10,636 nucleotides of DNA, from assembly GCA_025455085.1 (NCBI GenBank), contig JALONF010000132.1, positions 1 to 10,636 on the forward strand, given 5' to 3'. Under the pieces are notes generated by a model. It saw only the letters and a program-made list of their open reading frames with translations, was not told the origin of the DNA and did not search any database. The stretch is from Ignavibacteriaceae bacterium. GTDB taxonomy: Bacteria; Bacteroidota; Ignavibacteria; Ignavibacteriales; Ignavibacteriaceae. Made by a program: the position numbers and the translations under genes. The number at the start of each line of letters is the position of its first letter. The first letter of the stretch is position 1. Shown piece after piece: positions 1 to 5,542 of this stretch.

Positions 1-1
1 A

Positions 2-1057
2 TTGCTAACCGCCTTCTTTTCAGTTGCCACGAATTCACAAATTGATTCGCTAATCACATCAAAAATAGATTCCCTGTTAAAGTATAATCAATCTCTTGAG
101 CACAGACTAGATGTTCTTCAAAAAAACATTGATGATTTGATGTGGTTTCAGAAGGTTGGTGACGTTGCTTTCATTGATAAAGTTTTTATGACTGGTCCGC
201 CGAAATGGAAAGAAGTTGACACAACAGATCCTGCATTTGGAAATCCTGTTAAGTTCTGGTCGTATGTTTTCATTCCAAGGGATATTGACTACAATAAAAA
301 ATATCCGCTGATAGTTTTTCCTCACAGTGGAGTTCATGCAAATTTTTCAACGTATTACTCACATATAGTAAAAGAACTAATCGCGCAACATTACATTGTT
401 GTATCAGCTGAGTACAGGGGCAGTACGGGTTACGGAAAAGAGCATTATGAAAAAATTGATTACGGTGGAAGAGAAATTGATGATGTCGATTCAAGTAGAA
501 AGTATATGTTGGATAATTATGATTTTGTCGATCCCGAAAGAGTTGGTATCATCGGATGGAGCCACGGCGGATTAATTAGCCTGATGAGTATCTTCAAATA
601 TCCTGAAAATTATAAAGTTGCTTTTGCTTTTGCGGGTGTTCCTGTCAGCGACTTAATTACACGATTGGGTTATATGGAAAAAGACTACATTGATCTTTAT
701 ACTGCAGATTATCATATCGGGCAAACTCTTGATGAAAATCCCGATGAATACAAAAGAAGATCTCCTGTCCACAACGCATACAAACTTCAAACACCACTGC
801 TCATTCACACAAATACAAATGATGAAGACGTAAATGTAATTGAAGTTAAAATGCTCATCGATACGCTTAAAACTTTGAACAAAGATTTTGAATATGAAAT
901 ATTTCAGGATTTACCGGGAGGACATTCATTCGACAGGCAGGATACAAAGCTTGCACTTTCGATCAGGTTAAAGATTTATAAGTTTTTAGCCAGACGTCTT
1001 CACCCGCCTAATGCATTTAAAAGCATTGAAGATATACGAAAAAATGTTTATCGATAA
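2..1057 (+). CDS. S9-family (prolyl oligopeptidase-like) alpha/beta hydrolase, 5' end probably outside window
   Basis: A serine hydrolase of the alpha/beta fold, most like the catalytic domain of peptidase family S9 (acylaminoacyl / dipeptidyl peptidases). Counting from the TTG at position 2, the core begins near residue 85 (FWSYVFIPRD, then YPLIVFPHSG). The nucleophile elbow is GWSHGG with Ser187, the acid is probably Asp274 in NDEDV, and the histidine is His308 in GGHSF, so a full triad is visible in the family's order. There is no beta-propeller; instead residues 15-50 form a polar helix, possibly a coiled coil. The first residues (LTAFFSVATNS) read like the end of a signal peptide, so the true start is likely just left of the window and the enzyme is probably exported. 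Substrate is unknown: it could be a peptidase or an esterase. The carotenoid genes lie far away and nothing ties this gene to them. The fold is well supported, the exact activity is not. Confidence 0.85.
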   Translation: MLTAFFSVATNSQIDSLITSKIDSLLKYNQSLEHRLDVLQKNIDDLMWFQKVGDVAFIDKVFMTGPPKWKEVDTTDPAFGNPVKFWSYVFIPRDIDYNKKYPLIVFPHSGVHANFSTYYSHIVKELIAQHYIVVSAEYRGSTGYGKEHYEKIDYGGREIDDVDSSRKYMLDNYDFVDPERVGIIGWSHGGLISLMSIFKYPENYKVAFAFAGVPVSDLITRLGYMEKDYIDLYTADYHIGQTLDENPDEYKRRSPVHNAYKLQTPLLIHTNTNDEDVNVIEVKMLIDTLKTLNKDFEYEIFQDLPGGHSFDRQDTKLALSIRLKIYKFLARRLHPPNAFKSIEDIRKNVYR

Positions 1058-1106
1058 CTTTTGTTATAGCTTTAATCCGAGTTTGTCTGTGAGAAAGTAA
1101 CCGAAT

Positions 1107-1133
1107 TGTCAGGTTTCTGCTACTGACATTTTT
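1107..1133 (+). terminator. weak candidate terminator after the S9 hydrolase
   Basis: TGTCAG at 1107-1112 and CTGACA at 1123-1128 form a perfect 6-bp stem with a 10-nt loop, followed by five T's (1129-1133). The stem is short and only half G+C. The right arm could instead pair with TGTCA at 1133-1137. It lies 50 bp after the stop codon, where a terminator would be expected. The rest of the 1058-1314 gap is AT-rich and I see no gene in it; the following gene's promoter must be there, but no clear motif stands out. Confidence 0.3.
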
Positions 1134-1314
1134 GTCATATAACCGGTTCCGCATCAAAATATTTCTTAACAATGAACCAATTTTTACCCAATTTTTTTGC
1201 AGAAATTCTTATAAAAACGACCTTATTTCTACTTTTTAATCGAAAAGTGAATCAAAACAAAGGAACAATATTTGTTTACTTGGTTGAGAATAAAAATTAA
1301 AAGAAACAAAAAAA

Positions 1315-1686
1315 GTGGTTAGATTCTTAGCAATATTAACTCTTTTAGGCGGCATCGGGGTTGGTATTTATTATCTTCTCTCAACTGAAGTTGTTGATGA
1401 TATTAAGGTTACCGGGAAACTTCAAATATCCCAGCAGCAGGGTAATTATATTAAAACCACACAGTCTCCTGATGCATCTTACTTTGCAGTAGTAGAAGGT
1501 AAGATCCGTAACAATTTGGGCAAACCAATAAAGAACGTCTTTATTAAATATAAAATAGCCGGGCAAGAAACCAGTGCGACTGTTTTTGATCTTGCACCGG
1601 GACAAGAAATGAATTTCAATACCCATGGAGTAAATACGGACGCATCTAACCCGGAATATGATTTTGTGGGCTTGTGCTACGATTAA
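1315..1686 (+). CDS. small N-terminally anchored protein with FxLYD/DUF3426-like domain
   Basis: A 123-residue protein of unknown function. Residues 3-22 (FLAILTLLGGIGVGIYYLL) form one hydrophobic segment, an uncleaved anchor or a signal peptide; no lipobox cysteine follows it. The rest looks like a small beta-sandwich. The pattern VVEGKIRNNLGKPIKNVFIKY followed by LAPGQEMNF resembles FxLYD or DUF3426-type domains, in which an N-G-K-P strand is followed by a conserved LxPGxxxxF. These are usually envelope-facing accessory domains. The start is a GTG at 1315: an in-frame stop lies at 1291-1293 and there is no ATG between them. No Shine-Dalgarno is evident; the upstream bases are A-rich. The gene converges on the carH gene, with 145 bp between their stops. 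The domain call rests on pattern memory only. Confidence 0.7.
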   Translation: MVRFLAILTLLGGIGVGIYYLLSTEVVDDIKVTGKLQISQQQGNYIKTTQSPDASYFAVVEGKIRNNLGKPIKNVFIKYKIAGQETSATVFDLAPGQEMNFNTHGVNTDASNPEYDFVGLCYD

Positions 1687-1831
1687 AAATCTTACCCCTC
1701 CTTATCTAATAAATATTTTCATACTAATAAAAATTTCAATTGGGAAACAACTATAACTAGATATTTATGGAAAGGATTTCTTTAAAAGTTTATTGGATAC
1801 GGCAGCGACAAAATTTTGGGAGGAAGGGAAC

Positions 1832-2782
1832 TTAGTTATATTTATTTTCCCGAATTGCTTCCAACTCTAATCTTAAATGTTTTGAGTCTTTAACTACAAG
1901 TGCACCAATTTCATCCAACACATCAAGGTAACCATTCGCAGATCTTCCGCCAGCAATAATTGAAACACCGGACGGCAAAATTTGTTTTATTTTCCTTAAC
2001 TCTCTGGGTAAGAGGGGATCATCATTTGGATATACGATGCTCAAAGCAACAATCCTTGCATTAAGGTGTGAAACTACTGCACCAATTTCTTCTGCAGGTA
2101 AATTAGAGCCAAGATAAATTACTTTCCACCCCGAGGAAGCTGCAACAACTCCTACAATCAGTGCGCCGAGTTCATGGTCCTGTCCGCGTGGCGTAGCTGA
2201 AATAACAACCGGGGCAGAGTCACTTACTGAATATGACTCCAATAAATTAAATAAGAATCCCCTAATCACAGAGCTTGCAAGATGTTCATTAGCAACCCTT
2301 ATTTCTCCGTTATGCCACATTTCTCCTATTTTATAAACAAGAGGAACGACCAGGTTTTCCAGCAAAACTGGTTGAGTTAATCGTGTTGATGAATTAAGCA
2401 AAACAGATTCGAGTTTTTTAGCATCATAATTTTTTATCGCTTCTATACATTCAGAAAATGTCTCATCTACACTACTCTCTGAACTTATCGTAGAAGACAA
2501 ACCATTTTTTATTTCTACTGTGCTGTGGTTTTCCTTTGATAAAAGATTTTTCAACTCGGACAAAGACAGATTTGCTATACCACCGATATGATGTCCAAGA
2601 CGTAAAGCATCATTAAGTAATTTGAGCTTTTCAATATCCTCCTCAGAATATAATCGTCGATTAGTATCTGTTCTGTCGGGTTCAACGACACTATACCTCT
2701 TTTCCCAAGCCCTGATAACATGTACGCTAAGTCCGGTCATCTGACTAACGACTTTTATTGGATATTTGTAACTATTTGCCAT
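1832..2782 (-). CDS. carH: CarH/LitR-type MerR regulator with B12-binding photoreceptor domain
   Basis: A 316-residue transcriptional regulator, numbered from the ATG at 2780-2782. A TTG five codons upstream (2795-2797) is open, but the ATG is preferred. Residues about 6-75 are a MerR winged helix with the recognition segment IRAWEKRY (from residue 23) and the RRLYSEED wing. A Ser/Thr-rich linker (about 85-105) leads to a helical B12-cap and then a Rossmann-like cobalamin domain. The Wx9EH signature of CarH photoreceptors is intact: Trp156, Glu166, His167. His157, next to the Trp, matches the residue that becomes the second cobalt ligand after illumination in Thermus CarH. His203 in GQDHELG is the expected lower axial ligand; the usual Glu two before it is Gln. 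The AGG at 277-279 fits the nucleotide loop. From the family: adenosylcobalamin-bound tetramers bind DNA in the dark and fall apart in light. The gene is divergent from an ECF sigma gene and next to carotenoid genes, the classical targets. Confidence 0.93.
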   Translation of the reverse strand: MANSYKYPIKVVSQMTGLSVHVIRAWEKRYSVVEPDRTDTNRRLYSEEDIEKLKLLNDALRLGHHIGGIANLSLSELKNLLSKENHSTVEIKNGLSSTISSESSVDETFSECIEAIKNYDAKKLESVLLNSSTRLTQPVLLENLVVPLVYKIGEMWHNGEIRVANEHLASSVIRGFLFNLLESYSVSDSAPVVISATPRGQDHELGALIVGVVAASSGWKVIYLGSNLPAEEIGAVVSHLNARIVALSIVYPNDDPLLPRELRKIKQILPSGVSIIAGGRSANGYLDVLDEIGALVVKDSKHLRLELEAIRENKYN

Positions 2783-2785
2783 GTT

Positions 2786-2793
2786 CAAATTTA
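2786..2793 (-). promoter_or_regulatory. possible Bacteroidota-type -7 element giving a leaderless carH mRNA
   Basis: Read on the minus strand, TAAATTTG fits the Bacteroidota -7 consensus TAnnTTTG exactly and ends three bases before the carH ATG. If used, transcription would start at or next to the initiation codon. No good -33 TTG lies at the right distance; only a weak TTAGGA is present. In such an AT-rich region the match may be chance. Confidence 0.25.
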
Positions 2794-2797
2794 TCAA

Positions 2798-2817
2798 TTG
2801 TCTAAATTTTGTCCTAA
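2798..2817. promoter_or_regulatory. carH-proximal operator: two TTGTC half-sites 11 bp apart
   Basis: TTGTCTAA at 2798-2805 is followed by TTGTCCTAA at 2809-2817, so the TTGTC cores start exactly 11 bp apart, the same direct-repeat spacing that CarH of Thermus recognises in its operators. The pair begins 16 bp upstream of the carH ATG, which fits autorepression. A looser TTTGTTAA follows at 2821-2828 but is out of the 11-bp phase. Binding is inferred. Confidence 0.6.
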
Positions 2818-2835
2818 TTGTTTGTTAATTTTTAA

Positions 2836-2864
2836 TTTTTAATGAAAATCATCTATTTCAACAA
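2836..2864 (-). promoter_or_regulatory. candidate sigma70-type promoter for carH
   Basis: On the minus strand, TTGTTG (plus-strand 2859-2864) is followed after 17 bp by TAAAAA (plus-strand 2836-2841). This would start transcription near 2829, leaving a leader of about 45 nt that contains the operator pair at 2798-2817. The -10 is a weak match and the AT-rich context makes such hits likely by chance. It competes with the leaderless alternative nearer the gene. Confidence 0.35.
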
Positions 2865-2904
2865 TTTTCTCCTGTTTTAGTTCCAAAATACAGCAATGTT
2901 AATT

Positions 2905-2937
2905 TTGTCTAAAATAATACTTGACAAATACTCGACA
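2905..2937. promoter_or_regulatory. sigma-gene-proximal operator with 11-bp tandem repeat
   Basis: TTGTCTAA at 2905-2912 is followed by two adjacent 11-mers, AATACTTGACA (2916-2926) and AATACTCGACA (2927-2937), that differ at one base. The GACA cores are therefore 11 bp apart on the same face, the arrangement of published CarH operators, whose core is TACA in Thermus. The first 11-mer contains the -35 TTGACA of the sigma gene promoter, so a bound CarH would block RNA polymerase. Confidence 0.65.
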
Positions 2938-2949
2938 ATGGATTATATT
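2921..2949 (+). promoter_or_regulatory. near-consensus promoter of the ECF sigma gene
   Basis: TTGACA (2921-2926) and TATATT (2944-2949) are separated by 17 bp: a perfect -35, a -10 one base off consensus, and ideal spacing. The -10 reads on as TATATTTG, which also satisfies the Bacteroidota -7 element TAnnTTTG. The predicted start is near 2956, giving a leader of about 40 nt before the ATG at 2999. A promoter this strong implies that repression is the main control. Confidence 0.75.
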
Positions 2950-2969
2950 TGTCTAAGTTATTTAGACAA
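2949..2969. promoter_or_regulatory. perfect inverted repeat TTGTCTAA-N5-TTAGACAA over the sigma gene start site
   Basis: Two 8-base arms (2949-2956 and 2962-2969) are exact reverse complements around GTTAT. The left arm shares its first base with the -10 and the repeat covers the predicted transcription start. The arms carry the same word that recurs at 2798 and 2905, so this is best read as part of the CarH operator. It could also form a small RNA hairpin at the very 5' end of the transcript. Confidence 0.65.
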
Positions 2970-2998
2970 TTTATAAACAAATAAAAAATGAGGCAAAA

Positions 2999-3589
2999 AT
3001 GAACAACTTAAATAATAATGATGACAGCATAATGGTTAACAACTTTAGAAATGATGAATTCATTAAAGAAGCTTTACCCCACGAAGATGCTCTTTACAAC
3101 TACGCATTAAAAATTTCCGGCAACTCCGATGATGCACAGGACTTGGTTCAGGAAACTTATTACAAAGCTTACAGGCACTTTGATAAATTCCAAACAGGCA
3201 CAAACAGCAAAGCCTGGATGTTTATGATTCTTAAGAATTCTTTTATTAATGATTACAGAAAATCCAAACGCGAACCTTACAAATTAGATTATGAACAGAT
3301 TCAAAATTTTTATGACAATGTAAAATCTGATCGCGCTCAGGAAAACAATCTTGATAAAGAATTTTATAATGATCTTTTAGATGATGAGCTGACTGCTGCT
3401 ATTGACCAGCTTCCTACAAAGATGAGAGAAGTATTTCTTCTTTGCGATCTGGATGGAAACAGTTATGAAGAAACCGCAGAGCTTGTTGGCTGCCCGGTTG
3501 GAACAGTAAGATCAAGATTGCATCGTGCACGGCATATGCTTCAGGAAACTTTAACAGACTACGCAAAAGAAAAAGGCTTTTTAAACTAA
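2999..3589 (+). CDS. ECF (extracytoplasmic function) RNA polymerase sigma factor
   Basis: A 196-residue sigma70-family protein with only regions 2 and 4. Region 2 spans about residues 25-92: the core-binding part has DDAQDLVQETYYKAY (44-58), followed by region 2.3/2.4 with AWMFMILKNSFINDYRK (72-88). An acidic linker (about 95-128) leads to region 4, with the helix-turn-helix GTVRSRLHRAR (168-178) that reads the -35. It belongs to the RpoE/SigR-like groups. The start ATG has GAGG (2990-2993) five bases upstream. The promoter is embedded in the presumed CarH operators, which suggests the CarH-to-ECF step seen in light-induced carotenogenesis (compare LitR/LitS in Streptomyces and CarQ in Myxococcus). 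No anti-sigma gene with a zinc motif or membrane segment lies beside it, so control is probably at transcription. Its targets are inferred to include the carotenoid operon at 5543; no binding motif is proven. Confidence 0.93.
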   Translation: MNNLNNNDDSIMVNNFRNDEFIKEALPHEDALYNYALKISGNSDDAQDLVQETYYKAYRHFDKFQTGTNSKAWMFMILKNSFINDYRKSKREPYKLDYEQIQNFYDNVKSDRAQENNLDKEFYNDLLDDELTAAIDQLPTKMREVFLLCDLDGNSYEETAELVGCPVGTVRSRLHRARHMLQETLTDYAKEKGFLN

Positions 3590-3606
3590 TTCAAAAACAA
3601 TAAATC

Positions 3607-3612
3607 AAGGAG
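3607..3612 (+). promoter_or_regulatory. strong Shine-Dalgarno of the T9SS surface protein
   Basis: AAGGAG sits 7 bases before the ATG at 3620. This is the only canonical Shine-Dalgarno in the window; the carotenoid genes start from A-rich or overlapping contexts. With only 30 bp between this gene and the sigma gene and no terminator between them, it supports cotranscription with high independent translation. Confidence 0.75.
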
Positions 3613-3619
3613 ATACAAA

Positions 3620-5347
3620 ATGAAAACTTTCAAGATTCTTTTAACCGCAATTCTAATAACAGGGCTAAATTTTACTTTCGCTCAAACCGCAAGACTGCAG
3701 GTTATTCACAATGCTGCCGATCCTGGTGCTGTGGCAGTAGACATATATTTAAATGGTTCTTTACTTCTGGACAACTTTGGCTTTAGAGAAGCTACCCCCT
3801 TTATTGATGCACCAGCGGGCACACCAATTAATATAGGTGTTGCTGGTCCTAATAGCACATCTGCTGCTGATACAATTAAAAACTTTAATGTCACTTTAAC
3901 TGCAAACGAAAAATACGTAGCAATTGCAAATGGAGTTTTAAGCCCGGGTTCCTTTGCTTCAAATCCGGATGGACGTAGCACTGCTTTTACATTATTCATT
4001 AAGGCTATGGCAAGAGAAAATGGAACAAGCTCTGATGTCGACTTTTTTGTATTACACGGATCCACAGATGCGCCGACTGTCGATGTGCTAGCAAGACGAG
4101 TAGCTACATTAGTTGATAATGCTGCTTATGGAGACATTACTGATTACATTACAGTTCCTGCTGCATCTTATATTCTTGATGTAACCCCCGGTAATGATAA
4201 CACAACTATAGTTGCTTCTTTCGAAGCTGACTTAAGTGGATTGGGTGGTGGCGCCGCAGCTGTATTTGCTTCTGGATTCTTGGATCCATCATCAAACCAA
4301 AACGGAGAGGCTTTTGGAATCTTTGCTGCATTACCAAATGGAACTGTGGTAGAATTTCCTTCTGTCCAGTTAGCAAGATTACAAGTTATTCATAATGCAG
4401 CAGATATTGCCGCTGATCCTGTGGACATTTATTTAAATGGAACTTTATTATTAAATGATTTTGCTTTCAGAGCAGCTACTCCTTTCATAGATGCACCTGC
4501 TGGTGTTGTATTAAATATTGGCGTTGCACCAGGCAACAGCGGCTCTGTTAATGATACGTTAAAGAATTTTCAAGTCACACTGCAAAACGGTGAGACCTAT
4601 GTAGCCATTGCAAATGGTGTTCTTGATCCAAATTCATATGCTTCAAATCCGGATGGAAGAAGTACTGCTTTCACTTTGTTTATCAAGACTATGGCTCGCG
4701 AATCAGGAACAGGTAGTGATGTTGACTTCTTTGTGCTGCACGGTTCAACTGACGCTCCAACTGTTGATGTAATTGCTAGGGGTGTTGCTACTCTGGTTGA
4801 CAACGCTGCTTATGGTGATATCACAGGATACATTTCGGTTCCTGCTGGAAATTATACACTCGACTTAACTCTTGCTGATGGAACAACTTTAGTTCAATCA
4901 TATTGGGCAGATTTAAGAACACTTGGCGGTGGCAGCGCAGTAGTATTTGCTTCTGGATTCCTGGATCCATCATCGAATCAAAACGGTGAAGCATTTGGAA
5001 TTTTCTTTGCGCTCGCTGATGGAACAGTCGGACAATTTCCTGAAGGTGTTGCAAGTGTTGAAAATATTTCTGGTGTAACCCCCAGCAATTATTCTCTCTC
5101 ACAGAATTATCCGAATCCGTTTAACCCGAGCACAACTATCAATTTTACAATCCCGAACAGCGATTTTGTAACCTTGAAAGTGTATAATATTCTCGGAAGC
5201 GAAGTAGCAACCCTGGTGAATGAGAATCTTTCTGCAGGTTCGTATAAATTCAACTTTGATGCAATAAATCTAGCCTCTGGTGTTTATTTGTATGAGCTGA
5301 AGGCCGGAAACTTCAGAGAAATCAAGAAAATGAACCTTCTTAAATAA
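3620..5347 (+). CDS. secreted T9SS-sorted surface protein with duplicated DUF4397-like domains
   Basis: A 575-residue exported protein. Residues 1-22 are a signal peptide (MKTFKILLTAILITGLNFTFA). Residues 24-251 and 252-476 are two homologous repeats. Each starts with ARLQVIHNAAD, runs through VDIYLNG and ATPFIDAPAG, and holds a second, similar half (HGSTDAPTVDV, then YGDIT.YI.VPA). It therefore looks like four DUF4397-type beta-sandwich units in tandem. DUF4397 is common in secreted proteins, and its biochemical role is not established. Residues about 492-575 are a type IX secretion C-terminal sorting domain (NYPNPFNPST at the start, GVYLYEL and KKMNLLK at the end), which sends the protein through the outer membrane for surface attachment or release. 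There is no catalytic motif, so a binding or structural role is most likely. It follows the sigma gene by 30 bp, which puts it in the same light-responsive unit by inference. Confidence 0.9.
   Translation: MKTFKILLTAILITGLNFTFAQTARLQVIHNAADPGAVAVDIYLNGSLLLDNFGFREATPFIDAPAGTPINIGVAGPNSTSAADTIKNFNVTLTANEKYVAIANGVLSPGSFASNPDGRSTAFTLFIKAMARENGTSSDVDFFVLHGSTDAPTVDVLARRVATLVDNAAYGDITDYITVPAASYILDVTPGNDNTTIVASFEADLSGLGGGAAAVFASGFLDPSSNQNGEAFGIFAALPNGTVVEFPSVQLARLQVIHNAADIAADPVDIYLNGTLLLNDFAFRAATPFIDAPAGVVLNIGVAPGNSGSVNDTLKNFQVTLQNGETYVAIANGVLDPNSYASNPDGRSTAFTLFIKTMARESGTGSDVDFFVLHGSTDAPTVDVIARGVATLVDNAAYGDITGYISVPAGNYTLDLTLADGTTLVQSYWADLRTLGGGSAVVFASGFLDPSSNQNGEAFGIFFALADGTVGQFPEGVASVENISGVTPSNYSLSQNYPNPFNPSTTINFTIPNSDFVTLKVYNILGSEVATLVNENLSAGSYKFNFDAINLASGVYLYELKAGNFREIKKMNLLK
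3689..5047 (+). repeat. tandem in-gene duplication, period 684 bp
   Basis: Two consecutive copies (3689-4372 and 4373-5047) encode the 228- and 225-residue repeats of the surface protein. Protein stretches such as SNPDGRSTAFTLFIK and FLDPSSNQNGEAFGIF are identical while their codons differ at many third positions. The duplication is therefore old and has been kept under selection for the protein, not recently homogenised. Confidence 0.9.
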
Positions 5348-5358
5348 TTAGAACAAGT

Positions 5359-5467
5359 AATGAGGAATACCACTTGTATTATGAGTTGTATTATTCAAAT
5401 GTTAACTCTGACACTATTTTGAAATTATGACATATTTGAATCAAGCAAAACAAGTGGATTCCTCATT
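5359..5467. repeat. long imperfect inverted repeat upstream of the carotenoid operon
   Basis: The arms 5359-5377 (AATGAGGAATACCACTTGT) and 5450-5467 (ACAAGTGGATTCCTCATT) pair over 18 bp with a single unpaired base. Inside, ATTCAAAT (5393-5400) and ATTTGAAT (5434-5441) form a nested 8-bp stem. ACAAGT at 5353-5358 can also pair with the inner end of the left arm, so an alternative fold exists. There is no T-run after it, so it is not a simple intrinsic terminator. It may be a transcript-end structure for the surface-protein gene, a leader regulator for the carotenoid operon, or a small mobile-element remnant of about 109 bp. The rest of the 5348-5542 gap is AT-rich and must hold the operon promoter, but I see no clear one. 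Confidence 0.7.
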
Positions 5468-5542
5468 TAATATAAACTTAATAGAATCTAAAACTTAAAA
5501 ACATTATCTTACAGCATCCTCATTAGTCATTAAATTTAAAAA

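Noticed and set aside
1054..1067. ATAAC-TTTT-GTTAT hairpin at the stop of the S9 hydrolase
   Set aside because: Stem nearly all A/T and overlapping the stop codon; too unstable to act as a terminator.
1083..1090. TTGTCTGT as an additional CarH half-site near the left end
   Set aside because: A single isolated core without a second site at 11 bp or an inverted partner, just after a gene stop; likely chance.
1826..1851. GGGAA / TTCCC hairpin at the end of carH as a terminator
   Set aside because: Only 5 bp with a 16-nt loop, overlapping the carH stop and lacking a clear T-run in either direction.
2783..2797. A TTG start five codons upstream of the carH ATG
   Set aside because: TTG is a rare start, no Shine-Dalgarno precedes it, and MerR proteins need no such extension. 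The ATG at 2780-2782 is preferred.
2988..3002. A four-codon upstream reading frame, ATG AGG CAA AAA TGA, whose stop overlaps the sigma gene start
   Set aside because: Too short and too easily formed by chance in an A-rich leader; the GAGG inside it serves better as the Shine-Dalgarno.
3706..5102. Minus-strand open frames inside the surface-protein gene
   Set aside because: They mirror the repeated, Ala/Gly-rich coding strand, recur in both repeat copies, and have no start signals or recognisable domains.
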